This document shows, in pieces, positions 53,316 to 62,575 of a stretch of DNA of 64,000 nt. Below the pieces are notes generated by a model. It was not told the origin of the DNA, searched no databases, and saw only the letters and a program-made list of their open reading frames with translations. The stretch lies in contig OZ242357.1 of assembly GCA_965208815.1 (NCBI GenBank), positions 1,922,001 to 1,986,000 on the forward strand, written 5' to 3'. The position numbers were made by a program, and so were the translations under genes. Every line of letters starts with the position of its first letter. Position 1 is the first letter of the stretch. The stretch is from Bin55 sp009840545. Lineage in GTDB: Bacteria > Pseudomonadota > Gammaproteobacteria > Pseudomonadales > Azotimanducaceae.

Positions 53316-53707
53316 CGGAACTGATTCGAGCTATGAAGTGGCTTAACACAGTTTTGGGACCGATTGGACTAGATGTTCATGTGGTTTGGACACAGAACTA
53401 GCGTTTTGTGAGACTTGTAGTCGTGTGCGACTACAAGGATGTGGCAGTCTCCGCAGGAAGGCTCAAAGCCGCAAACTACTCTAGTTCCCTTAATTCATCA
53501 TCAGTCATGTGTGAACTTTAACGCCGCAATGTAATCTCAGTAGCATGACCACGGTATGAGACCTGCGGCGGAATCAATTCAGCACATGGCACTCTTGGCA
53601 CTTCGACGTATAAATTGTGTGACTTGGGAGAAGCCTCTTCCAAGCCTTTCGCGCGGTTTGTCCTACAACACACAATCTTCTTAGCGCCTGCCAATTGATT
53701 CCTCGCT
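53316..53707. other. Intergenic region upstream of the ABC/FG-GAP operon
   Basis: A 392-base gap with no convincing gene. It holds a perfect 10-bp hairpin at 53414-53437 (listed separately). The promoter of the downstream five-gene unit must lie here, but I cannot fix it. Confidence 0.45.
53414..53437. terminator. 10-bp perfect hairpin
   Basis: CTTGTAGTCG (53414-53423) and CGACTACAAG (53428-53437) with a TGTG loop, 99 bases after the VOC gene. It may be a terminator for that gene or a control element ahead of the ABC operon; no T-run follows. Confidence 0.4.
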
Positions 53708-54664
53708 ATGTGCGCTGAACTTTCCCAATCACTTAATACCACACTCTCCATAGATAGTCTGCATAAGCGGTATGGCTCTCACAATGTCTTAAATGGATTA
53801 AGCCTTCAGATCGAGCCAAACTCAATCGTTGGTTTAGTCGGGCTCAATGGATCTGGCAAAACTACTACCATCGAGTGCTTGCTTGGTCTACAGCGATTTC
53901 AAGACGGAACCATCAGTGTCTTGGGAACAAGTCCGAAAGACATCTTCCAACTCAAAGGTAGGGTCGCGGCAGTCTTCGATCAGCCGTGCCTCTACCCGGG
54001 ACTCTCTGTACGTCAGAGTTCCATGCACACGAGATTCGTTCTGCGCAACCACAGTTCCGAGCCGGTCACGCTAGAGGACTCTTTTCGATTGACAAGGTAC
54101 CGGAAGTTCAAGACCAAGAAACTCTCGTTCGGCAACAAGCGACGTACAGCAATAATGCAAGCACTGATTGGACCGCCGGATTTCGTCGTATTCGATGAAC
54201 CATTCATCGGACTAGATGCGGAAGGCGTGGAGGACGTCTTACACATCATAAAAAACGAAAACAAGGATCGTGGTACCACGTTCTTGCTGGCGAGCCATCA
54301 ACTTCCTTATCTCGAGCGGATCTGTACACACATCGCAATCTTGCATGAAGGATCTATAGCTCTCCACGACAAAATCGAGAATCTGCTGGCGTCGAATTCG
54401 CTCTCGGTGAGAGTGCGATCGCCACAATGCGCAGAAATTGCAGAGTTGGTCTTGGCACACCAGAAGATCGACCTGGTTAGACACCTTGGCGATGACACAG
54501 TTGAGCTGAGTCTTGAAGACTTGACCTCGGCGGAACTCAATAGGTTGCTAGTGCAAGGCGGCATTTCGGTGTCTGAACTGGAAGTAGTGCGTCAATCTCT
54601 CAATTCCCTTTTCCGCTCGATCACTAACCAAGATATCGACCAAGAAGTAGGACAACCGCAGTGA
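53708..54664 (+). CDS. ABC transporter ATP-binding protein (first gene of the FG-GAP operon)
   Basis: Cytoplasmic ATPase of 318 residues, CcmA/GldA-like. Walker A GLNGSGKT is at 45-52, the signature is the unusual LSFGN at 139-143, Walker B has Asp163-Glu164 (FVVFDEPFIGLD), and the switch His sits in LASHQLPYLE. The C-terminal 90 residues are an accessory domain. It overlaps the permease gene by 4 bases (GTGA). With its permease it probably exports or extracts something through the inner membrane for the exported proteins encoded downstream (inference). Confidence 0.9.
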   Translation: MCAELSQSLNTTLSIDSLHKRYGSHNVLNGLSLQIEPNSIVGLVGLNGSGKTTTIECLLGLQRFQDGTISVLGTSPKDIFQLKGRVAAVFDQPCLYPGLSVRQSSMHTRFVLRNHSSEPVTLEDSFRLTRYRKFKTKKLSFGNKRRTAIMQALIGPPDFVVFDEPFIGLDAEGVEDVLHIIKNENKDRGTTFLLASHQLPYLERICTHIAILHEGSIALHDKIENLLASNSLSVRVRSPQCAEIAELVLAHQKIDLVRHLGDDTVELSLEDLTSAELNRLLVQGGISVSELEVVRQSLNSLFRSITNQDIDQEVGQPQ

Positions 54665-55524
54665 GAGCAAGAGGGTTTTGGGTGTGCCTCAAATCGGAAT
54701 TGTGGATTGCGGTCCGCAGTTTCTCTACCTATCTCGCAATTCTTTTGCCCTCAGCTATTGCGATCATTTATCTGTTTATGAGCCGAGTTGCAGAAGTTAC
54801 TGCCGAAGCCCGCGAACAATTCGCCAACGTTGAAGTTCCGTTTGGTGGAGACTACTCGACTGGGTATGGGAATCTTGTCGACGGCATGTTAGTCACGTTG
54901 ACTTGCATTGTTCTTGTGGTAACGACCTATACAGCATGGACATTCGCCAACGACTGTCGCACCGGAACGGTCCGCCTTTTGGTCACCCGCGTAGCCAGCA
55001 GACACACTGTCGTTTTTGCCAAGGTAGTAACAGTACACTTGCTGACAATCGTTGCATTGGTCTTCGCTCTTGCCGCTGCCTATTTTCTCGCAGGATCGCT
55101 GTGGTCGTATGAATCAGTTGTAGAGGACGGCTACGAACTGATTAGTGAAATGGAGATTCAGAGCGAGATCTTCTTGGGCTTGGGATTAGCGCTCATCACC
55201 ATACCCGCGTCTATCGCTTTGGGAATGTTGGTGTCCGTTTGTGCAAACTCACCTGTCCAGTCAACCGTGATAACACTTGCAATTTTGGTGGTCTATGGTT
55301 TCTTCCAGCCTTACTTTGGCTCACTCGCGGAATACTGTTTCTTGACATTCACGCCCCTTCTTTTCGATGCGTCCTACCTGCGTGAGGTGAGCGATATTGT
55401 GCGAGGATTCTCCGACGTGTACATAAGTGACAACACCATTCGTCTGAACATGTGGATCCCCATTGTCCAAGTGGCTGGATTCTGCGTCTTGATCTACTTC
55501 ATAACCACTCGACGAAGACTTTGA
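54661..55524 (+). CDS. ABC-2 type permease (second gene of the FG-GAP operon)
   Basis: A 287-residue membrane protein with six hydrophobic segments, at about 20-42, 75-100, 118-145, 175-200, 203-222 and 262-282, and a periplasmic stretch of about 30 residues after helix 1 (residues 44-74, with EAREQFANVEVPFGG). This resembles GldF/NosY-like ABC-2 permeases. Start GTG 54661 overlaps the ATPase stop codon. The PDZ lipoprotein gene follows after 24 bases. Confidence 0.88.
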   Translation: MRARGFWVCLKSELWIAVRSFSTYLAILLPSAIAIIYLFMSRVAEVTAEAREQFANVEVPFGGDYSTGYGNLVDGMLVTLTCIVLVVTTYTAWTFANDCRTGTVRLLVTRVASRHTVVFAKVVTVHLLTIVALVFALAAAYFLAGSLWSYESVVEDGYELISEMEIQSEIFLGLGLALITIPASIALGMLVSVCANSPVQSTVITLAILVVYGFFQPYFGSLAEYCFLTFTPLLFDASYLREVSDIVRGFSDVYISDNTIRLNMWIPIVQVAGFCVLIYFITTRRRL

Positions 55525-55536
55525 GCCAAATTCATT

Positions 55537-55542
55537 GAAGGA
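55537..55542 (+). promoter_or_regulatory. Ribosome binding site that decides the PDZ-lipoprotein start
   Basis: GAAGGA directly abuts ATG 55543 but lies 6 bases before ATG 55549. The second spacing is the normal one, so translation should start at 55549. Confidence 0.6.
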
Positions 55543-55548
55543 ATGAGC

Positions 55549-56490
55549 ATGAGATATATCACAATCTGCTGCACCATTTTGGCACTCTCCGGCTGTGTCC
55601 ATTTTGAATCCAATCCGATCCCTCCATCGGTTGAACTCTCACCTGAAAAGTTAGATCTGGATATCGTCGAAACGGCTAGCGCGCGAGTGGATTTCGGAAT
55701 AGAAGTCCGCCCCAATGAGAGCGATTCGTTTGCCAACATTGAGGTCCTACCGGGGCTCAAAGTGTCGGATGTGCACCCCAACAGTCCAGCAGATTTTGCC
55801 GGAATCTACATCAATGATGTGATTCTTAGTGTCGACGGAGTTGAAACAAATGACGTGGACACTCTCAGTGCAATTGCCGATAAATCTCGCTCCGATCAAA
55901 AATTACTGTTTGTTATTCGTCGGGGCACAGCGGCGTTGGAAGCCACCGTGATCGCCCGCGAGTCACACCGCTCAGTTCCTCTGAGAGAGCTCTACCGAAT
56001 CGATCCAATAGCAAGCCGTGCGGCTTACCGTACCCAGATCGTTCAACTTTCAGACGGAAGTGACGCTGCAGTCATAGAGGTAGTGGGAATGGAAGACAAC
56101 AGTCCACTTGGCGCAGTGGGCATCCAACCTGGAGACTACATCACTGCAATTGACTCGAAAGAGGTCACATCGGCACAAGAGTTGGTGCGTGAACTGATTG
56201 AAGACTATGCGCCTGGATCAAACGTGACTCTAACAATTACGTCGAATGGAAGACGATTGGAAAAGCAAGTTCGCTTGTGGAATCCAGGGCGCTACATAGC
56301 CCGAGTACAACTTTGGCCTCTTTTTCGGTACGAATTCCGTCCTGATCCCAAGAAAGTCATCTTTCAGTTTCCAGAGTTCCTCCCCATATATCGAAGACAC
56401 GTTACTGATTTCGAGACACACCATCAGATATTTCTGTTCTTCAATATCCATACGTCTCGAGCCCGACCCGACGAAAGCACCTATCCATGA
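55549..56490 (+). CDS. Lipoprotein with two PDZ domains
   Basis: A 313-residue envelope protein. The signal peptide ends with the lipobox LALSGC, so the mature protein is lipid-anchored. PDZ domain 1 (about 62-125) contains GLKVSDVHPNSPADFAGIYI and DVILSVDG; PDZ domain 2 (about 160-240) contains VVGMEDNSPLGAVGIQPGDY and ITAIDSKEV. There is no protease domain. The last 70 residues are unassigned. PDZ domains bind C-termini of other proteins, so it may dock the exported FG-GAP proteins or the permease (inference). It overlaps the next gene by 4 bases. Confidence 0.85.
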   Translation: MRYITICCTILALSGCVHFESNPIPPSVELSPEKLDLDIVETASARVDFGIEVRPNESDSFANIEVLPGLKVSDVHPNSPADFAGIYINDVILSVDGVETNDVDTLSAIADKSRSDQKLLFVIRRGTAALEATVIARESHRSVPLRELYRIDPIASRAAYRTQIVQLSDGSDAAVIEVVGMEDNSPLGAVGIQPGDYITAIDSKEVTSAQELVRELIEDYAPGSNVTLTITSNGRRLEKQVRLWNPGRYIARVQLWPLFRYEFRPDPKKVIFQFPEFLPIYRRHVTDFETHHQIFLFFNIHTSRARPDESTYP

Positions 56491-58106
56491 TTGGCGAAGG
56501 TGTAAAAGGCTCGAGCCTCATGCGCACCATTTGGGTGCTCCTCCTTATTTCGTGTGTTCAACCACTAATGGCCAATCTATCGTACGGCGTGTGGGTCGTC
56601 GACACCTCCCACGCAACTCATGATCCTATCTTTGTCGATGTGGATGGCGATGGATTGAAGGATGCAGTAATACCTCAGTACTTTCGAAACTCGGGTCGTG
56701 AACTGCACATATATTTGCAGGAGGCAAACGAGAGGTTTTCCAATTCTCCACTCAAAATCGACATCAAGACGGAAGCAATTGGATTCGCTTTGATGGATGT
56801 ACGTGACTCTCCGGGCACTGAGATCGTTTGGATCACAGCTGACGCAATTTACAGCTTTTCAGCAAATGTTCAGGGCTACGTTGGAAATCTCGAGCACTTG
56901 GCAGATTGGGAGCTCTTTATTCGTCACCCGGATTCCAAAGAACTTCTCTATGTCGAGTCAGTAGACATGAACAACGACGGTGTGCCAGATCTGATACTCC
57001 CAGGACCAGGTCGTTACGGAATTTTTCTAAACTCAAGCGGAGAGAACGTTGGATTAATGGGATCCATCGCGATTTCTAAGTCTACGACTGGAACAGTAAA
57101 TTGGCTCGAACATACCAGCTACCCCTCAAGGTCGCGCGTCACGAACACGATTGCGGAAGTGGATCAGGCCGGCAACCTAAGTTTGAAGGAAATCGATATT
57201 TTCTCTCGCTCACAATACCAAGGCTTATTTCGGCAGATCAACCGTGACGAGCAACGGACTAGATCAATCAGTTACGGTTCGTGGCAACCTGGGGCTATAG
57301 CGAGAGATTTCGATGGAAATGGGATTGTCGATCTAATGCTAAAAACATCCACCGGCATCAAGCTAAGCCATCTCAAACCTGACTCATCAATCGCACATGA
57401 CGAAGCCCGAAACAGAGTTGACGACCACTCTGAGACACCTAGCTCGTTCAAGCTAGTGAGTTACGAGATTCCTTACGGCGGTCAGCAAGCGTCGGCATTT
57501 GAAGATTTCGACGGCGACGGCGATCTCGATATTGTGGTCATCAACAGTGGAATTACATCTAGTACAGTCCGATTGCTGACCAACGATCACGGCCAGTTTA
57601 GAGTGGATCCTCCCTCGCAGGTGATCCGTGTAAACGGCACGATTGTACTTGTTGAATTTGTAGCTATCCACGAGGGAAAGAGACCCTACATGCTCATAAA
57701 TACAGTAACGACGCCACTTCGAAAGATTTTGACCGAAATCGAACTTCACCGTAACTTGCTGTTGTTCGGATTCGATGAGGCAGGGCAAGGAATTTTTGAT
57801 AGAAAGCCAACAATGACATCAACACAATCTATCAACATTGACTCATTGCGCAACCTGATGCCAAGCACACTGCGGTTTGATTTGGATTCTGACGGCGTGA
57901 AAGACATTCTTGAATGCAAGAGCGATGGTACGGTTCAAGCACTTCGGATAGACGAATCAAACAGTAGGGCTACACAGCCTTTTTGGCAGTTCACACCAGA
58001 GTTTGCAGTATTTTCCACTCGGTCTGATGACGTAAACGGCGATCAAGAGCTCGACTTGGTCCTTGAACACAGCACAGCAGTGACTCTGCTTATCTCCCGA
58101 CCATGA
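56487..58106 (+). CDS. Secreted FG-GAP/VCBS-repeat beta-propeller protein 1
   Basis: A 539-residue exported protein. A signal peptide runs from about Met12 (MRTIWVLLLISCVQPLMA). The mature protein has six calcium-binding blades of the DxDxDGxxD type: FVDVDGDGLKDAV, SVDMNNDGVPDLI, ARDFDGNGIVDLM, FEDFDGDGDLDIV, RFDLDSDGVKDIL and DDVNGDQELDLVL. Such repeats form a propeller as in integrin alpha subunits. No enzyme motif. ATG 56487 overlaps the PDZ stop; ATG 56520 is an alternative that starts the signal peptide more cleanly. It overlaps the next, similar gene by 4 bases. Confidence 0.85.
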   Translation: MIGEGVKGSSLMRTIWVLLLISCVQPLMANLSYGVWVVDTSHATHDPIFVDVDGDGLKDAVIPQYFRNSGRELHIYLQEANERFSNSPLKIDIKTEAIGFALMDVRDSPGTEIVWITADAIYSFSANVQGYVGNLEHLADWELFIRHPDSKELLYVESVDMNNDGVPDLILPGPGRYGIFLNSSGENVGLMGSIAISKSTTGTVNWLEHTSYPSRSRVTNTIAEVDQAGNLSLKEIDIFSRSQYQGLFRQINRDEQRTRSISYGSWQPGAIARDFDGNGIVDLMLKTSTGIKLSHLKPDSSIAHDEARNRVDDHSETPSSFKLVSYEIPYGGQQASAFEDFDGDGDLDIVVINSGITSSTVRLLTNDHGQFRVDPPSQVIRVNGTIVLVEFVAIHEGKRPYMLINTVTTPLRKILTEIELHRNLLLFGFDEAGQGIFDRKPTMTSTQSINIDSLRNLMPSTLRFDLDSDGVKDILECKSDGTVQALRIDESNSRATQPFWQFTPEFAVFSTRSDDVNGDQELDLVLEHSTAVTLLISRP

Positions 58107-59836
58107 GAATCAATTTCAACTCGAGCTGCACACGATGGTTGGCAATGCTCTTCCTGATCGCAGCTGTGCCTTCTGTCTACTCTGATCAAGCCGCATCCAG
58201 TAGTCCAAGCACGCTCAATGGCTACGCCATAGCGCCGTTCTCAATACCTGCTAACGTCCATACAGTTCACTTGATTGACCTCAATGCCGACACACGGCAG
58301 GACTTTATTCTCGAATTCTCCGATGAGTTGCGCGTCGTACATCAAGACCCAATTGGGATTGACATGTCAAAGTATCATTCCATCCCCATCCCCAAGAGCT
58401 CCGCCGTATGGGACATCGCGCGTCTATCTCCTGAAGACGAAAACTTTTCGATCCTTGTTGTGAGTTCCGATTCCAATCTAACAATATGGCAATTTTCAAA
58501 CGGTTTGTACCAATCGAAACAGGTTTCCATTCCCGTTCCAGCAATTCATTTGCCAACGAACACGAACCGGACACGTTTTTGCATTGACATCAATGGAGAC
58601 TCCATAGACGACCTAGCTCTTCCGACAACTCACTTCCTTTACATTCTTGAGTTGGACAAGGGGGTCCAATTCTTACGCACGTCAAGAATCCCCCTCTTGT
58701 CAAGTTCACAAGCCACTATTACTGCCAACCAGTTAGCTGGCAGTGTCGGACAGCGATATAGCGCTAGTTCAGCAGACTTTCGCGACATTGACAATGACTC
58801 TCAAATGGATGTCGTCATGCAAAACGATAGTGCTGTGCGCATCGCATTGGGGAAGGACACAGAGACTGGCTACTTCTCTTCAATACCCGACTACGAGGTC
58901 AACTACGAGAAGGATTCAGAAAAAATTAATTTCGACTCCATCGACTTCTCAAACTTGTTCGCGCTGTTTCGATTTGCCCCAAATCGAGTGCAGATTATGG
59001 ACGTGAATCAGGATCAATTGGTTGACCTGATAATACTTGAGCCCAACCGTGTACTTACCTACATTGCGAATGAGAACGGCATCGATACCAGAAAGCCAAC
59101 GCAAGTAATTCGATTTAATGAAAACACAGTTGTCGGTGCAATTGCTGACATCAATGGCGACGGAACATCAGATCTCATAGCGGTAAAGACTCCCCATGTC
59201 TCAGTACGAAAAGTATTGTTGACTTTGGTTGTGCCAGCGACCCTGAAATTTGAAATGCTAGTGTTCCACCAATCAAAAGGAATGTACTCTCGTCGCCCCG
59301 ATAGACGCTTGCTTGTAAATGTTAGGGTTCCAGCACTGATTCCAATGATTGTCCGAAGCGCGAGAGTGTCTGTAAGAGAAAACGAAGTGAATGCAACTAT
59401 ACGCCTAGACAGTGGTGGTTCGACGAAAGAAGATGAACCACCAGCTCCGGTTCTTGACGCTCAGTTGGACGATGTGTACAAGGCCGATTTAATTGCAATT
59501 GAATCCGGCGAAGTTCGTGTTTACTTCAATGCAATCGAAGAATCGCTATTTGCGGACTTGTCGCAATTCGACGACATGTTGGACATTTTGAAAGACAAAC
59601 GGGAAGTTTCCATCGACATCGGAAAGGTATTCAATTCCGATCTCGAGACGATATCTCATGAGGATCTGATCGCTGACGTTGAACCCGTTGTGATTCGCCA
59701 TCTTGAATCGGACCCAAAATACCACGATCTATTGCGGTTTCGACTAAATGACGACAATCTTGACGACATCATGATTTTTGAAGACCGTACACGTGGAGCT
59801 ATAACAGGCGTATTGCTTTTGTCGCAAGAGAAATAA
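58103..59836 (+). CDS. Secreted FG-GAP/VCBS-repeat beta-propeller protein 2
   Basis: A 577-residue exported protein that is a diverged sister of the preceding one. The signal peptide (RWLAMLFLIAAVPSVYS) ends near residue 28. Six blades carry Dx(D/N)xDxxxD motifs: LIDLNADTRQDFI, CIDINGDSIDDLA, FRDIDNDSQMDVV, IMDVNQDQLVDLI, IADINGDGTSDLI and RLNDDNLDDIM near the C-terminus. Several repeats deviate from the calcium consensus. Residues 430-540 form a separate acidic domain without repeats. It ends the five-gene unit; the next gene starts 575 bases later. Confidence 0.85.
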   Translation: MRINFNSSCTRWLAMLFLIAAVPSVYSDQAASSSPSTLNGYAIAPFSIPANVHTVHLIDLNADTRQDFILEFSDELRVVHQDPIGIDMSKYHSIPIPKSSAVWDIARLSPEDENFSILVVSSDSNLTIWQFSNGLYQSKQVSIPVPAIHLPTNTNRTRFCIDINGDSIDDLALPTTHFLYILELDKGVQFLRTSRIPLLSSSQATITANQLAGSVGQRYSASSADFRDIDNDSQMDVVMQNDSAVRIALGKDTETGYFSSIPDYEVNYEKDSEKINFDSIDFSNLFALFRFAPNRVQIMDVNQDQLVDLIILEPNRVLTYIANENGIDTRKPTQVIRFNENTVVGAIADINGDGTSDLIAVKTPHVSVRKVLLTLVVPATLKFEMLVFHQSKGMYSRRPDRRLLVNVRVPALIPMIVRSARVSVRENEVNATIRLDSGGSTKEDEPPAPVLDAQLDDVYKADLIAIESGEVRVYFNAIEESLFADLSQFDDMLDILKDKREVSIDIGKVFNSDLETISHEDLIADVEPVVIRHLESDPKYHDLLRFRLNDDNLDDIMIFEDRTRGAITGVLLLSQEK

Positions 59837-60411
59837 GGGCACGCGCTGATGTATCGACACGGTTGGTTCAGTCCTGCACAAAGTCCGTATCCTTGACTAT
59901 CGAGGAAAGGCTCGCTGGAGACTGACCAACCAGCGTTCCTAAGCGAATCTCCTCGGAAATCTTGAAGTGCCAGAAGTTTGAAAACGCTTGCAACTCTGGC
60001 CTAAATCTGGTTTCACAGTAGATTTTTTCCTGATACAATATTTAAATGAGCAATGAATTCGATGTTGCAGATCAAGACCCCAATTCCTATTGCCGCCGTC
60101 GGCGGGCCTATGAGAAGAGAATTTACCGGTTAGAAACGGGGATTACTGCAGGTTGGTTTTGAGAAAAGATAGTTCTTTCCGATGAACTCCGACAGTCACT
60201 CAAACGAACCATAGAACTGATCGATCCCGTTCTTTGTGGCTCCAGATTGAGAATTGGCTGAATCACCGTTTTTGGTGTAATCTGGAATCAGCAACGCAAG
60301 GGTATGAGTATCAATTATGAAATTGCCCTTGTTTAAAGTATTCTTTTGAGCCCAATACGTCCCATGGCTTCCTACTGAGTACTGCTCTGTCGCTCGCATT
60401 TAGCAGCTGAA
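59837..60411. other. Intergenic region between FG-GAP gene 2 and the GSDH gene
   Basis: A 575-base gap. It contains a promoter-like pair at 60012-60039 and, directly after it, a 38-codon frame at 60046-60162 (MSNEFDVADQDPNSYCRRRR at its start). The frame has no ribosome site and no recognised product. Nothing else stands out. Confidence 0.4.
60012..60039 (+). promoter_or_regulatory. Possible sigma-70 promoter
   Basis: TTCACA (60012-60017) and TACAAT (60034-60039) with a 16-base spacer. The expected transcript would start at about 60046, on the ATG of a 38-codon frame. It could also serve the GSDH gene 370 bases further on. Confidence 0.3.
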
Positions 60412-62055
60412 ATGAACCGACCAAGAATTTGCATTTCCACACTTGCTTGCATCGCCATACTGGCGAGTACATGTGGTCACGCTCAAACTGATCCCGAGAA
60501 CCCAACAGCTCTCGAGGATCCCGTACCAGACGAGATTCAATTGGGAGACATTGAGGTCAATCTTGTCGAATTCGTACGAGCCCCTGAATCAGAGGACGAC
60601 TCAGCTCCGTTCGGTACCAATGACGCATACGCTCGGATTCAGTATCTGAAGTCTCCTCCAGACGAGTCTGGAAGGCTATTCTTCAATGACACTCGTGGAA
60701 TTCTCTATGTGACTGATGAAGAAGGAAGTGAGCCAACTGTATACCTGGACTTACGTGACATGGAAGTGGACTTTTACCCCGATGTCTTTCCTCACGAATC
60801 AGGATTTATGAGTTTCGCGTTTCATCATGAATTTGCGGTTGAGGATTCGCCCGGTTATGGAAAGTTCTATACCGCTTTCACTGCAGATCCAGAAAGCGGA
60901 ACCGCAGACTTCATCGAAGAAACCAATTCAGCTCAGGAGAGTGTGATTTACGAATGGACCGCGGTAGATCCAACGGCAATGGAGTTCTTTGGATCGCGCC
61001 GAGAAGTCCTGAGGGTCGGTCAGTTCAGACCCAATCACAACATTGGAAACATCGACTTTAATCCGTTTGCTCTTGTCGAAACCGACGAGAACGACGATTC
61101 TGATGGGGGCGACGGCGCAACCATAACCGAAGACGACGGCACCGGAGACGACGAAGCGACAGAAACTCGACACGAGGACTGGGGAATGCTTTTCATTTCC
61201 TTCGGAGACGGAGGCGGTTCACACGACCCGAGAGATCACGGGCAAAACGTAGGAACTCCTCTCGGTGCCATTCTGCGCATAGATCCCCTAATTGACGATC
61301 TCGAGACCGAGGAGAGTTACCAGATTCCTGCTGATAATCCTGAAATCGAAGGAGCCATTCCAGAACTATGGGCGTTCGGCCTGCGTCATCCACAGCACTT
61401 TTCCTGGGACACAGATGGACGAATGTTCATTCTCGATATCGGACAAGACCAAGTAGAGGAAGTGAATCTTGGATCAGTCGCTGCAAACTACGGCTGGCGA
61501 CAACGCGAAGGCACCTTTGCGACTGCTCATGGAGTCGAAACCGAGGATGGATTGGGCGGCGTCTACGAAGTGGACTTGGAAGCTGAAGAGAACGATTTCG
61601 TGTATCCCGTCGCACAGTACGATCACGACGAGGGGTTCGCCATTGGATCAGGGTTCGTTTACCGAGGTGAGTCTGTACCAGAACTCGTTGGAAAGTATGT
61701 CTTTACCGAATTGGTTCGGGGACGAGTGCTCTACATTGAAACCGAACCTGAACCTACAACTGACGGAGATGAAGAATCGGACCCAGACGAGACTGACGAT
61801 GTCGACGATGTCCTAATACCGGGAGAACCGACGACGATCTACGAACTCCAGCTGCTATTTAACGGAGAAGAAGGCACCATGAGCGATGTTGCGGGAATGT
61901 CCAATACTTACTTGCAACACTCACCTCACCTGAGACGTGTGGATCTTCGCGTCAGTGTCGATCGACATGGAGAGATGTACCTGTTGTCCAAGGGAGACGG
62001 ATGGATCAGGAAAATCGAACAGGTTCCCGAAGAAGAACCCGAACCAACTCAGTGA
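60412..62055 (+). CDS. Secreted PQQ-dependent sugar dehydrogenase-like protein (GSDH family)
   Basis: A 547-residue exported six-bladed propeller of the glucose/sorbosone dehydrogenase family. A signal peptide (about 1-25, ending GHAQ) is followed by blades with MSFAFHHEFA, FGDGGGSHDPRDHGQNVGTP, GAILRID, LWAFGLRHPQHFSWD and LDIGQDQVEEVNL, all family hallmarks. Two very acidic low-complexity inserts, at about 220-250 and 445-468 (rich in Asp, Glu, Thr and Gly), are not usual. The catalytic His (HH in FHHEF) is present; the PQQ ligands cannot be verified by eye. The substrate is not known. Confidence 0.85.
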   Translation: MNRPRICISTLACIAILASTCGHAQTDPENPTALEDPVPDEIQLGDIEVNLVEFVRAPESEDDSAPFGTNDAYARIQYLKSPPDESGRLFFNDTRGILYVTDEEGSEPTVYLDLRDMEVDFYPDVFPHESGFMSFAFHHEFAVEDSPGYGKFYTAFTADPESGTADFIEETNSAQESVIYEWTAVDPTAMEFFGSRREVLRVGQFRPNHNIGNIDFNPFALVETDENDDSDGGDGATITEDDGTGDDEATETRHEDWGMLFISFGDGGGSHDPRDHGQNVGTPLGAILRIDPLIDDLETEESYQIPADNPEIEGAIPELWAFGLRHPQHFSWDTDGRMFILDIGQDQVEEVNLGSVAANYGWRQREGTFATAHGVETEDGLGGVYEVDLEAEENDFVYPVAQYDHDEGFAIGSGFVYRGESVPELVGKYVFTELVRGRVLYIETEPEPTTDGDEESDPDETDDVDDVLIPGEPTTIYELQLLFNGEEGTMSDVAGMSNTYLQHSPHLRRVDLRVSVDRHGEMYLLSKGDGWIRKIEQVPEEEPEPTQ

Positions 62056-62278
62056 AGATGGTTGGCACTTTCTGTCTGCATGGCCCAAGTACAAATGGAA
62101 GGGACCAGCTGCTACAACGAAAGTCAAGAATCCTCAACACCTCTTAATCAACACCGTGGGTTTGATGTCGTGGTGACCGCTACCGCTTATTGAGACAGTG
62201 CACTCTCGTATGAAACCCACATATCAATGTGAACCGTATGTGGTAGCTTGGAATTCTCACTGTTGGTGGTTCTCCGAG

Positions 62279-62575
62279 CTAAGTGCTTGAATCCTTGCTT
62301 CCACCAACTTCTACTGTCACTATGCCACTCTTGGCAAAGAAATATATTAAGAGTCCGGTCGATATAGCGGCAAAAACTAGCACAAGCGTCTTGTACCAAG
62401 TGACAATTCCTGTGATGTCACACGGTGTGATGTAGCAAAGTATGCCGAAGACACCCGACATCAACGTATCGACAACATCAAAAACAACGAATGGCACAAC
62501 CAACAGCAACACTACACCACCAGTGAACAGAAGCACAGTGAGTAATTTTGATCCTGACGTCCCTTGGCGTGTCAC
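62279..62575 (-). CDS. Small membrane protein, second of an overlapping pair
   Basis: A 98-residue protein that I do not recognise, with hydrophobic segments at about 11-30, 32-50 and 60-82 and a short polar tail (KSGIVTVEVGGSKD). It overlaps the 62572-62886 gene by 4 bases (ATGA), so they are translated together and probably act as a pair. Both lie just after the WD40-like lipoprotein gene on the same strand. Confidence 0.6.
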   Translation of the reverse strand: MTRQGTSGSKLLTVLLFTGGVVLLLVVPFVVFDVVDTLMSGVFGILCYITPCDITGIVTWYKTLVLVFAAISTGLLIYFFAKSGIVTVEVGGSKDSST

